Source of the DNA: JAUSPI01 sp964650385
GTDB taxonomy: Bacteria > Desulfobacterota > Syntrophia > Syntrophales > JADFWA01
Reading direction: 5' to 3'
DNA length: 17,108 bases
NCBI GenBank assembly: GCA_964650385.1
Contig: CAZYTP010000057.1
Coordinates: forward strand, 1 to 17,108
Shown here: positions 1 to 7,417 of the stretch, piece by piece
Layout of the letters: each line of letters begins with the position of its first letter
Numbering within the stretch: the first letter of the stretch is position 1
Position numbers and translations under genes: made by a program
The notes under the pieces: generated by a model
Databases searched by the model: none
The model's input: only the letters and a program-made list of their open reading frames with translations
What the model was told of the DNA's origin: nothing

Positions 1-480
1 AAAGATGGGGTTGAAGGCGTCAATTCTGCCGCGTCAGCGGCTTACTTGAACCTATCAGTAGAGCTAAGCACTGATCGGATGAATTCGTCGCAGAGCGATT
101 TTACTGTATCTGGGGTAACATATAAGGCTGGCGATATAGAACAGACTCCTGTGCTTTTGACTGTCAGGTATCATCTCCCAGTGGGGTTATTTAGCCCCTA
201 CATAGGAGCTGGGTTTGGATATTATTTTAATGATTACGATAAGGACAATGCATTCTGGAACGCTAACGTCGCTGTAAGTCTTGAGAATAGTTGGGGATAT
301 CACGTCAATATTGGGTCGGAGTTTTTCATCACGAAAAGCCGCGATATCGCACTAAACATAGATCTAAAATATGTGTGGAATGAGGCGGACATGGAAGCCA
401 GTGTTCCAGGGGTGAAGTTCGCCGGAACCATGGACTTGGATTCGTACCTTGTCGGACTGGGGATAAAATACTATTTTTGA
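1..480 (+). CDS. OmpW-like outer-membrane beta-barrel protein, 3' part
   Basis: The reading frame is open from the first base of the window, so the gene begins upstream and its signal peptide is missing. The visible 159 codons alternate polar and aromatic or hydrophobic residues, as membrane beta-strands do. They contain the segment RYHLPVG..SPYIGAGFGYYF, which resembles the OmpW hallmark (a YHF-like strand followed by PYVGAG). The last strand, YLVGLGIKYYF, ends in Phe, the usual C-terminal recognition signal for the BAM complex. OmpW proteins are small eight-stranded barrels that pass small hydrophobic compounds across the outer membrane; that role here is inferred from family membership. 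The TTG at 46 is not a likely start, because homologous barrel sequence already runs through it. An unrelated OprF- or OmpA-like barrel is the main alternative. Confidence 0.75.
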   Translation, partial: KDGVEGVNSAASAAYLNLSVELSTDRMNSSQSDFTVSGVTYKAGDIEQTPVLLTVRYHLPVGLFSPYIGAGFGYYFNDYDKDNAFWNANVAVSLENSWGYHVNIGSEFFITKSRDIALNIDLKYVWNEADMEASVPGVKFAGTMDLDSYLVGLGIKYYF

Positions 481-508
481 TAGGCTTTCAATTCCAAGGG
501 TTTAAAGT

Positions 509-542
509 ATCCCTCTTTGGCTATTGTCAGTCAGAGAGGGAT
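509..542 (+). terminator. Weak terminator-like hairpin after the barrel gene
   Basis: An 8-bp perfect inverted repeat (ATCCCTCT at 509-516, AGAGGGAT at 535-542) with an 18-nt loop starts 28 nt after the barrel stop codon. The position suits a terminator. There is no U-run behind the stem and the loop is long, so it is either a poor intrinsic terminator or a simple mRNA 3' end structure. Confidence 0.35.
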
Positions 543-720
543 TATATCTATTCAAGAGCTCATATGATATGTTGAAGATCAATAGAATACGTTAAGCCAT
601 TAACTCCATTATGATATTTTGTCAAAAAATCTTACACTGAAACTTTCAAGTAGTAATAGTCGATTTTTTACTGAAACTATTCTGAGGACTTGTAGGTAAA
701 GACAACAATAATTTTCTTCA

Positions 721-735
721 CTGAACTGAGTTCAG
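721..735. repeat. Perfect 15-nt palindrome, possible operator
   Basis: CTGAACT at 721-727 and AGTTCAG at 729-735 are exact inverted repeats around a single central G. Compact dyads of this kind are typical binding sites for dimeric helix-turn-helix regulators. It lies about 375 nt before the dinB start, so if it is an operator the promoter it controls is not obvious. Confidence 0.35.
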
Positions 736-1040
736 ATAGCCGTTATATACCTTGATCAACAATACGAAATCCAAAAGTGCAAGCAGCTTGCCAGTCGATT
801 TAATCTTAAATCAGTTAGCTTCTCTCCATGTATGGATCGCATCTCATAACTTCGCAGTCAAATTTTCAGGTTAAGGGAGTTGCTTACCTCAATGAATTAT
901 CGATGTAGGTTATCCGCGCTGAAAAACATAAATTTAAGCTCAATCCCCACCGCCTTCATCTTATAAAAAAGGTAACCAGCCAAGGATCGTCTTGTTAACC
1001 ATGCCCGAAAAATTGCATAGATCATAACGAGAAAAGGTTT

Positions 1041-1046
1041 TATAAT
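1041..1046 (+). promoter_or_regulatory. Candidate -10 box for dinB
   Basis: A TATAAT hexamer lies 62 nt before the chosen dinB start codon. The best -35-like element upstream, TTGCAT at 1013-1018, is 22 nt away, which is too far for a standard sigma-70 promoter. The call therefore rests on the -10 box alone. No LexA-type operator was recognised next to it. Confidence 0.3.
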
Positions 1047-1108
1047 TGCCGTACTGGTCCGAAAAAAAACGGGGACATAAAATCCTTATAAGAGGTTTTA
1101 CCAGTCAC

Positions 1109-2269
1109 ATGATTCTACACATAGATATGGATGCCTTCTACGCCTCTGTGGAAGAGCTGGATAATCCTCAGCTGAAGGGTAAGTGTGTGATTGTAGCAGG
1201 ACAACCCGAACGCAGTGTTGTATCTGCTGCAAATTACGAGGCCAGAAAGTTTGGAGTCCATTCTGCTATGCCGGTGTTTCAAGCGCGGCAGAAATGTCCC
1301 GAAGCTGTATTTCTTCCGCCCAGGATGGGCCGCTACAAAGAATTGTCAGCAAAGATCATGTCCGTCCTTTGCGAATTCTCTCCACTTGTTGAACCGAGTT
1401 CGATTGACGAGGCCTATGTTGATATTACCGGCTGTGAAAGACTTTTTGGAGGGGCAAGGGGAATTGCCCTCGGTATCAAGAAAAGAATAAAAGAGACATT
1501 GAACCTGACCTGTTCACTGGGAGTTGCACCGAACAAGTTTCTGGCAAAAATTGCATCGGATATGGATAAGCCCGATGGATTGACAATCATTGTGCCGGAG
1601 AACGTCGAACAGTTTATAAAAACCCTCCCGATTCATAAGGTACCTGGTGTTGGGAAGAATACTTATGGTAAACTCAAACTGCTGGGGATCAAGACCCTCG
1701 GCGATGTGAAAAAATACCCCGAAGAAATACTTATAAAAAAGTTCGGTAAATTTGGCCACAGGCTAATGGAACTTGCCGACGGTATTGACAGATCAGTCGT
1801 AACACCTACTGCTGAGACAAAATCTGTAAGTACCGAAGAAACTCTTCTCGAAGATACAGACGATAAACAGGTGCTCAAGAAATATATCTTGAAACAGGCG
1901 GAAAAAATCGGAAGAGAACTTAGGAAATTGGAAGTAAAGGCAAAAACTATCAGCATTAAGATAAAACACTCAGATTTTAAACAGATTACAAGAAGCGTTA
2001 CCATTAAAAACCCGACACAATCTTCTGAAGTTATTATCAGGGAAGCCTTTCAATTACTTGAGAACTACAGGATGCCCAAGAAGGTAAGGCTAATTGGTGT
2101 TGGAGCGTCGAACCTTGTTCTCAAAGCTGAACCGATACAGATTGACATTTTTGAGCACGATGACACAAAAAGCTCCAACTGGGAAAAACTTGATCAGGCA
2201 ATCGACAGTATAACCGACAAGTTCGGAACAGATGCTATTAAACGAGCAAGCCTGAAAGATCAGGAATGA
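1109..2269 (+). CDS. dinB: DNA polymerase IV (Y-family translesion polymerase)
   Basis: The 386-residue product is an error-prone Y-family polymerase that extends primers past lesions or mismatches. Its length is close to that of E. coli DinB (351). The palm carries the metal-binding motif HIDMDAFYASVE (Asp6, Asp8), with Tyr11 at the steric-gate position that excludes ribonucleotides, and the second acidic motif SSIDEAYVD (Asp100, Glu101). CSLGVAPNKFLAKIASD follows at 135-151. A helix-hairpin-helix thumb segment, KVPGVGKNTYGKLKLLGI, lies near 177-194, and the little-finger domain runs from about 238 to 340. QIDIF at 344-348 matches the beta-clamp binding motif. The frame stays open back to a TTG at 1046, but the ATG at 1109 places the family's N-terminus correctly (M-x-x-x-H-I-D-M-D). 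AAGAGG at 1090-1095 is a possible ribosome site, though 13 nt away is long. The gene stands alone. Confidence 0.95.
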   Translation: MILHIDMDAFYASVEELDNPQLKGKCVIVAGQPERSVVSAANYEARKFGVHSAMPVFQARQKCPEAVFLPPRMGRYKELSAKIMSVLCEFSPLVEPSSIDEAYVDITGCERLFGGARGIALGIKKRIKETLNLTCSLGVAPNKFLAKIASDMDKPDGLTIIVPENVEQFIKTLPIHKVPGVGKNTYGKLKLLGIKTLGDVKKYPEEILIKKFGKFGHRLMELADGIDRSVVTPTAETKSVSTEETLLEDTDDKQVLKKYILKQAEKIGRELRKLEVKAKTISIKIKHSDFKQITRSVTIKNPTQSSEVIIREAFQLLENYRMPKKVRLIGVGASNLVLKAEPIQIDIFEHDDTKSSNWEKLDQAIDSITDKFGTDAIKRASLKDQE

Positions 2270-2638
2270 ATATACCGGAAATTATAACAATATATATTGG
2301 CAAAAATTAGTATCTGTTGAAAATTCCACTTTCAGGAATCTCCAAAGGGTAATGAATCTCGGACGTAGCTTGTATCCCAAGGCAATTATGTCGCTTTTCC
2401 GATCCGGCAGGACAAGAATAATCGGTATATCGCCCAATCATGTTTCTGTCCTAAAAACCCAGGCCATCTGTAACGGGAAAGGGTCGGAATGGGGGGATTG
2501 AACCAACCCTTCCCCGTTACTACAGCCATCTATTTGTCTCGCTATTATAAAGGCAATATTCCTATCATCATATTTTTGCTCAATGATGTCATTCCTCTAT
2601 TATGAAAGAGCAAAGCCATAGGATGGCAAGAAATTGCT
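2270..2638. other. Intergenic region between convergent dinB and cheW
   Basis: This 369-nt gap separates two genes that point at each other. Its main content is the hairpin element at 2463-2531, described separately. On the minus strand a 44-codon ATG frame (2441 to 2307) is open but has no recognisable family and no clear ribosome-binding site; it may be chance or a decayed remnant. I see no T-tract terminator for either gene. Confidence 0.5.
2463..2531. repeat. Hairpin flanked by 7-bp direct repeats (MITE-like relic or bidirectional terminator)
   Basis: Fourteen-nt arms at 2470-2483 and 2507-2520 are inverted repeats with a single mismatch (GTAACGGG... against ...CCCGTTAC), separated by 23 nt. 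The heptamer GCCATCT occurs directly before the left arm (2463-2469) and again after the right arm (2525-2531). A stem-loop between short direct repeats is the layout left by a very small non-autonomous transposable element with a target-site duplication. The position between convergent genes would also suit a bidirectional terminator, but there is no U-tract. No transposase is present. Confidence 0.45.
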
Positions 2639-3154
2639 TTACGCTGCCTCCTGTACAATGGCCATTTCTTCAGCACTGATCACCTTATCGATGTCCAGAA
2701 GAATCTTCACCGCATCTCCTGCTTTTGCCATACCAAGGATGTAATCCATATTCATAGTAGCTCCGAAAGTTGGCGTGTCTTCAATATCGGCAGCTTTGAC
2801 GTTTAATACCTCCGATACCGCGTCCACCACGATCCCGGTAAGGAGGACTTTGCCGTTATTCGTCATGACCTCCATGACGATGATACAGGTCCGATCAGTG
2901 TAGTCCATTTCCTCAATACCGAACTTGAGCCTAAGGTCTAACACGGGGATGACCTTACCACGAAGATTAATAACTCCCTTAACATACGCCGGTGTCTGAG
3001 GAATCATGGTGATCGCCATCAGTCCAATGATCTCCTTGACCTTCCGGATACCAATTCCATATTCTTCCGCCGCCAGAGCAAATGTCAGGTACTTTCCCTC
3101 ACGGTCAGCCATGACTTTTACCCCACTGTCAATTGTTTTTACGAATGCTTCCAT
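2639..3154 (-). CDS. cheW: CheW chemotaxis adaptor protein
   Basis: The 171-residue product is a single CheW domain, the scaffold that links chemoreceptors to the kinase CheA in polar arrays. After a short lead come the typical strands and motifs: KYLTFALAAEEYGIGIRKVKEII, then IPQTPAYVKGVINLRGKVIPVLDLRLKFG at about 51-79, and LLTGIVVDAVSEVLNV with the later ILGMAK strand. The N-terminal lead of roughly 20 residues is slightly longer than in E. coli CheW. The start is set by GGAGG ten nt before the ATG. It lies 180 nt downstream of a chemoreceptor gene on the same strand, and the two probably act together. No cheA, cheR, cheB or cheY is in the window, so the array partners must be encoded elsewhere. 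Confidence 0.93.
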   Translation of the reverse strand: MEAFVKTIDSGVKVMADREGKYLTFALAAEEYGIGIRKVKEIIGLMAITMIPQTPAYVKGVINLRGKVIPVLDLRLKFGIEEMDYTDRTCIIVMEVMTNNGKVLLTGIVVDAVSEVLNVKAADIEDTPTFGATMNMDYILGMAKAGDAVKILLDIDKVISAEEMAIVQEAA

Positions 3155-3334
3155 TGTTTCGTACCCTCCATTACTTTACTGTTTAGCCATTGCTGAGAAT
3201 ATAAGAGTGAAGAGACTCTCTTAAATCATATTTCTGAAATCACTATTCACAATCACCCTCTGGTTTCCACGGAAATGAGTATCCATAAGATCCGGTCCCC
3301 CTTGATCGTTAACAAGGATTTTAATTGGTTGTCA

Positions 3335-5230
3335 TCAAAAGTCCCTAAATTGACCTTCCTCCATGGGAATCATCTGGTCAGGTCGGATTTCTCTCCCTAT
3401 ATTTTTATAGGGTACAACATCTTTGCCTGTTCCTCTCATGGCAGTGACTGCTGCCAAAGCCCCGCGTATTCCCTTTTTTACATGGATGTCCGCCCGATTA
3501 CCATTCCCGGCGCCGTTTGAACTTCCGCCAATAATGTTGACCAGTGTCAAGGATATACGTTTCATCTCTTCCGCTTGAGCATTCATCTCTTCGGATGCGG
3601 AAGCGGATTCTTCTGCATTGGCTGCCGTCTGCTGCGTCACCTTGTCCATCTCCCCAACAGCCTTGTTGATCTGGTCGATCCCTTGGGCCTGTTCCTGCGA
3701 TGCCGCCGCAATTTCACCGACCAGTTCACCTACCTTGGAGGAGCTGCCGGCGACTTCGGCGAATGCCTCATTCGTCTTTATCACCAGATCAGAACCATCG
3801 TTTATCTTTTTAACCGTACCTTCAATTAAGTTTGCTGTGTTCTTTGCAGCATCGGCCGCTCGCATGGCCAGATTTCTCACTTCTTCGGCAACCACCGCAA
3901 ACCCGGCTCCTGCCTCTCCTGCCCTAGCAGCCTCTACCGCAGCATTTAACGCAAGAAGATTTGTCTGGAAGGCGATTTCATCGATGGTCTTGATGATTTT
4001 TGATGTCTCCTCGCTGGCGGCAGTTATTTCTCTCATTGATCTGGTCAGGCCTTCCATGGACTCATTCGCCTTCTGGACGACCTGATTTGCCTGCTTCATG
4101 AGGCTGTCTGCCTGGCCGGCATTCTCCGCGTTCTGCTTTGTCATGGAAGACATCTCCTCAAGGGAAGATGAAGTTTCCTCAAGGGCTGAGGCCTGTTCGG
4201 ACGCCCCCTCTGCGAGAGACTGGCTGGCAGCGGCAACCTGGCTCGATGCCGTGGAAACCTGATTTGCCGCTTCAGTCATCTGGTCAACGGTGCCCTTGAT
4301 TGGCAAGGAAATGCTTCTGGCAAAAAACGTTACGGCAACAATGGTCAAAGCGAGAAAAATAATGATGGCGATGAGGATGAAGTTGCGGATCGAATGGGCT
4401 GCCGCCAGAAACTCACTCTCATCCTGTGTTATACAGACACTCCACCCGGTTAGTTCCACAGGGGCAAAGCCCGCGATTTTTTTTGTTCCCTTAAAGACAT
4501 AATTTTGACTCCCCGTCTTTTTAGCGGTCATATTTTCAGCGATATCTTCCATACCATTTACTGTCGTAATATTCAGTGAGAGGATCTTGGCCGTGTCGGG
4601 ATGCGCAATAATGAGTCCTGTTCGGTCTATCATAAAGCCGTATCCTGTCTGCCCCATTTTCGCCGCCACTTTCTCTGCAAGATAATCAATTTTTAGGGCA
4701 ATAACAGCCGTGCCGACAAATTTTCCATCTTCTGTAACTGGCGCGCAGACAGTAGCAATGGGATTCCCTGTTTTTTTCGATTTGACGACGGCACCCACGT
4801 TCGCTGTTCCACCCTTCGCCTTCTGGAAATAACCCCGGTCTGCAAGAGAGAACCCTTTGTAATCACCATTGTTGCCATCGGAGACAACGACTCCGCTTGC
4901 ATCGGTTATCATGATCGCCTCATAGTCTTTCCCTATTTTTCCCATAGCGTCTGCAAGTTTCCTGTTCATTGCCTCAACATTGGCACTGGTGGCAGCGCTT
5001 ACGGCGTCACTGCTCATGGCAATTTCAGTAGCAACCTTGATTTCGACCGCAAGTACCTCCTGCACCGTGTCAGCAAGTTTGCTGGCACTTTTGATTGCAC
5101 GGTCCTTTGCAGCCGCTTCGAGTGCACCCGATGCCTTCATGGAAGCAAAAAGTCCTACAACCAGTAACGGAATCAGTACGGCGATGATCCCTCCAAAAAC
5201 TAATTTAAACCCAAGTGTCCTTTTTTTCAT
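3335..5230 (-). CDS. Methyl-accepting chemotaxis protein with periplasmic Cache domain
   Basis: This 631-residue inner-membrane receptor senses a periplasmic ligand and controls CheA. Transmembrane helix 1 is at about 9-30. A periplasmic Cache-type sensor follows (roughly 35-280, with MITDASGVVVSD, DRGYFQKA and GYGFMIDRTGLIIAHPD). Helix 2 is at about 284-304, and a short, poorly conserved HAMP linker begins at RSISLPIK. The cytoplasmic methylation helices lead to the highly conserved hairpin tip EIAFQTNLLALNAAVEAARA (418-437) and EEVRNLA. A flexible Gly/Asn-rich linker (569-580) leads to a C-terminal tail ending QFRDF. This matches the aromatic-x-x-Phe pattern of the CheR/CheB tether (NWETF in E. 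coli), so it may be a methylation tether; that is inference. AAGGAG nine or ten nt before the ATG supports the start. cheW follows 180 nt downstream. Confidence 0.95.
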   Translation of the reverse strand: MKKRTLGFKLVFGGIIAVLIPLLVVGLFASMKASGALEAAAKDRAIKSASKLADTVQEVLAVEIKVATEIAMSSDAVSAATSANVEAMNRKLADAMGKIGKDYEAIMITDASGVVVSDGNNGDYKGFSLADRGYFQKAKGGTANVGAVVKSKKTGNPIATVCAPVTEDGKFVGTAVIALKIDYLAEKVAAKMGQTGYGFMIDRTGLIIAHPDTAKILSLNITTVNGMEDIAENMTAKKTGSQNYVFKGTKKIAGFAPVELTGWSVCITQDESEFLAAAHSIRNFILIAIIIFLALTIVAVTFFARSISLPIKGTVDQMTEAANQVSTASSQVAAASQSLAEGASEQASALEETSSSLEEMSSMTKQNAENAGQADSLMKQANQVVQKANESMEGLTRSMREITAASEETSKIIKTIDEIAFQTNLLALNAAVEAARAGEAGAGFAVVAEEVRNLAMRAADAAKNTANLIEGTVKKINDGSDLVIKTNEAFAEVAGSSSKVGELVGEIAAASQEQAQGIDQINKAVGEMDKVTQQTAANAEESASASEEMNAQAEEMKRISLTLVNIIGGSSNGAGNGNRADIHVKKGIRGALAAVTAMRGTGKDVVPYKNIGREIRPDQMIPMEEGQFRDF

Positions 5231-5334
5231 GATTTCTGTTCTCCTTAAAAAGTATTATGAGTAAACGATTTACATTCCCTCTTTCTGAAACATCAACTTC
5301 ATCCCTGTTAATATCAAAGGATATCTCAACATTG

Positions 5335-5342
5335 TTATCAGC
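5335..5342 (-). promoter_or_regulatory. Candidate flagellar/chemotaxis sigma-28 -10 element before the chemoreceptor
   Basis: Read on the minus strand the octamer is GCTGATAA, one base from the sigma-28 (FliA) -10 consensus GCCGATAA, and it lies about 105 nt before the receptor start. The matching -35 (TACATTCC, 12 nt upstream) is weak. A TATAAT hexamer on the same strand at 5362-5367 is an alternative sigma-70 -10 box with no good -35. Confidence 0.25.
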
Positions 5343-5394
5343 CCGGGCCATGCCGGAATGTATTATACATGATAACCACGTTTTCCTTGCTCAT

Positions 5395-5793
5395 TCAGGT
5401 GTGGGTGTCTGTGTTGTTATCATGACCTAGATTCCTGATCATCCGGCTGAGAACAGCAGTAACATCAAGAAAATCACTGTTACAATCACTCAGGAATCTC
5501 GGCCTCAGAGTATGTCCTTTCGCAATTGTATCCGGACTCGTGTCGGGTACAATAAGGATGATTTTCGTGTCCCACAAAAGGTCCCGGATGGAAAGGATAT
5601 CCTCAAAATCCTCCCTGGAAGAGGCGAGGAGAATGGCTATTGTCGGGTTGAAAGATGGTTGCCGAAGTCGTTTTGACAACTCGCCGATTGATCGGCAGAT
5701 CTCAAATTTGTTCTCTGGGTGCAGTAATCCAATAACTCTGAGGAGTCGTTCTTCTGCGCCCTCTGTCCTTGTTGAATAAATAAGCAATGCCAT
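5395..5793 (-). CDS. Small receiver-like protein of unknown function
   Basis: The 132-residue product has alternating hydrophobic strands and helices like a response-regulator receiver or similar Rossmann-type fold: ALLIYST at 2-8, TIAILLAS at 51-58, KIILIVPD at 77-84, with helices between. It lacks the marks of a working receiver. There is no acidic pair after strand 1, and strand 3 ends in Ala-Ser where the phosphorylated Asp would be. The conserved-looking stretch ILSIRDLLWDTKIILIVPD suggests a family of stand-alone pseudo-receivers, but I cannot name one. The open frame continues to an ATG at 5850 with no ribosome site. The ATG at 5793 has GGGAG six nt before it and is preferred. It lies between the sigma-54 activator (219 nt) and the chemoreceptor (164 nt), so a signalling role is a guess from context. 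Confidence 0.72.
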   Translation of the reverse strand: MALLIYSTRTEGAEERLLRVIGLLHPENKFEICRSIGELSKRLRQPSFNPTIAILLASSREDFEDILSIRDLLWDTKIILIVPDTSPDTIAKGHTLRPRFLSDCNSDFLDVTAVLSRMIRNLGHDNNTDTHT

Positions 5794-6012
5794 GCCATGC
5801 TCCCAGATACGTTTCTTGAATGAGTTGCGTAAACACATTACAACAAGCATGCCATAATTGTTACTTATTGCATCTTCTGTTATTCCAGGTAATTAGATGG
5901 TAGTGAGGATTAAAGGCACATGACGGTTTGTCTGAAAAGACCAGATTCAGTCTGAATAAAATGGAATTTGTCTATTATTTTTAGACAACTTTTCGGCAGT
6001 GATGGGTTACAT

Positions 6013-7401
6013 TTAATCAGGTATTTTAATACCGTGCTTTTTGATAAGTTGGTACAGCCGTGCCCGGCGTAGGCCGGATATCTTACAGGCATCCCTGATA
6101 TTTCCTCCCGTCATGGCCATCAGCTCCTGGAGATACTGCCGTTCTTCCCTGGCAAAGGCTGATTCCCTTCGTTCCTTCAGTGTAGCCATTTTCACGGGAG
6201 GTATGGTGATATCATCCTTTTTAGAGACGGCGTCTCGAATTAAGTGTACACGGATGTGCGTGGGCAGGTGTTTGGGATACAGTATTGTTTCGTGGAGTGC
6301 CGTTGCGAGGGCACTTTCCAAGGCATTAACCAGTTCACGGATGTTCCCCGGCCAGTCGTAGGCACAAAGGGCCTCCATGAATTCGGGGGAGAAGCCTTTT
6401 AACTCTGTGCCATGCCGCGTACATATTTTGTTCACATAGTAAAAGATGATTTCTTTGATATCCCCGGGACGTTCTCTCAGCGGTGGTAGTTCGATGGTAA
6501 AAGCGTGCAGGCGAAAGAGGAGGTCTTCCCTGAATTTATCCTCCTGAACCATCTTATCGAGGTCACGGTTGGTTGCGGCAATCACCTTGAATTCGCTTTT
6601 GACTTCCCGTTTGGCGCCCAGGGGGCGGAAACGATGCTCCTGCAGAACTCGGAGGAAAGCCTTTTGAGCGGAAAAGGGAAGATCACCCACTTCGTCGAGA
6701 AAGAGAGTACCGCCATCGGCCTGTTTAATCAGACCCTCCTGAATTCTGTCAGCTCCAGTAAAGGCACCCTTTTCATGACCAAAGAGGATGCTCTCGATGA
6801 TAGAAGGAGGAAGGGAAGCACAATCTACGGTCACAAAGGGCATGACTCGCCGTGAACTATTGTTATGGATGGCCTGGGCGAAAAGTTCTTTTCCTGTTCC
6901 GCTTTCACCGGTGATGAGAACATTGGCATCACTAGCCGCTGCCTGGGCAATAAGTTCCATACATGTTTCCATTATCGAACTGCTGCCGACAATGCCCTCC
7001 CGCTTCAGCATCAGGGGTGTTCTTTTCTGTTCTTTTGCTTCTCTGTACTGGAGGGCCCGCACCAGGGGGAGCTCTATCAAGTTTCTTTCCAACGGTTTTT
7101 CAATAAAATCCCAGGCTCCGTTTTTTATGGCAAGCTCAGCGCTATCAGGGCTTCCAAACCCTGTTATGATGATCACCTCCGGGGCGGATGGTGTTGCATA
7201 AATGCTCGGCAAGAGTAACAGACCATTACCGTCGGGAAGCTGCACATCCAAAAAGACGATATCGAAGTTATGAGATTGGGCTGCCCTGAGGCCCTCTTCT
7301 GCCGTGTAGGCACAGGTAACTTCATGTCCCATACTGACGACCATGTCACTCAACGCTTCTACATTGAACTGATTGTCATCAATGATTAAAATTTTTCCCA
7401 T
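6013..7401 (-). CDS. NtrC-family sigma-54-dependent response regulator
   Basis: The 462-residue product is a complete NtrC-type transcription activator that melts sigma-54 promoters by ATP hydrolysis. Residues 1-120 are the receiver, with the acidic pair Asp8-Asp9, phospho-acceptor Asp52 (FLDVQLPDG), Thr80 and Lys102. Residues about 137-370 form the AAA+ domain: Walker A GESGTGKE (165-172), the sigma-54 contact loop GAFTGA (212-217), Walker B GTLFLDEVGD (231-240), FREDLLFRL (290-298) and WPGNIREL (350-357). A Fis-type helix-turn-helix ends the protein (about 428-458, MTGGNIRDACKISGLRRARL). All key residues are present, so it should be active. It starts 16 nt after the hybrid kinase stop codon, the standard spacing of a cognate pair. 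No convincing -24/-12 promoter was found in the window, so its targets are unknown. Confidence 0.95.
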   Translation of the reverse strand: MGKILIIDDNQFNVEALSDMVVSMGHEVTCAYTAEEGLRAAQSHNFDIVFLDVQLPDGNGLLLLPSIYATPSAPEVIIITGFGSPDSAELAIKNGAWDFIEKPLERNLIELPLVRALQYREAKEQKRTPLMLKREGIVGSSSIMETCMELIAQAAASDANVLITGESGTGKELFAQAIHNNSSRRVMPFVTVDCASLPPSIIESILFGHEKGAFTGADRIQEGLIKQADGGTLFLDEVGDLPFSAQKAFLRVLQEHRFRPLGAKREVKSEFKVIAATNRDLDKMVQEDKFREDLLFRLHAFTIELPPLRERPGDIKEIIFYYVNKICTRHGTELKGFSPEFMEALCAYDWPGNIRELVNALESALATALHETILYPKHLPTHIRVHLIRDAVSKKDDITIPPVKMATLKERRESAFAREERQYLQELMAMTGGNIRDACKISGLRRARLYQLIKKHGIKIPD

Positions 7402-7417
7402 TATATCCTGTCTTCAA

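Larger units (their letters stand above)
481..1108. other. Intergenic region between the barrel gene and dinB
   Basis: This 628-nt AT-rich gap shows no convincing gene. Apart from the hairpin at 509-542 it holds a perfect 7+1+7 palindrome at 721-735, a repeated ACTGAAACT (about 637 and 669) and a consensus-like -10 box at 1041-1046. The longest ATG frame near the middle (from 892) is about 24 codons and has no ribosome-binding site. I see no tRNA or recognisable riboswitch. Confidence 0.6.

Noticed and set aside
1046..1108. Extended N-terminus of DinB from the TTG at 1046
   Set aside because: The extra 21 residues precede the universal start of the family, and the candidate -10 box would overlap the TTG.
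2624..2637. Sigma-54-like TGGCA ... TTGC on the plus strand
   Set aside because: The GG-GC spacing is 9 nt instead of 10, and it points into the 3' end of the antisense cheW gene.
3302..3322. CCTTG...CAAGG hairpin followed by ATTTT between the chemoreceptor and cheW as a terminator
   Set aside because: The T-run is on the plus strand, where no gene ends; on the minus strand the 5-bp stem has no U-tract.
5084..5099. Sigma-54-like CTGGCAC ... TTGCA on the plus strand
   Set aside because: The spacing is one base too long, and it lies inside the chemoreceptor coding region facing the wrong way.
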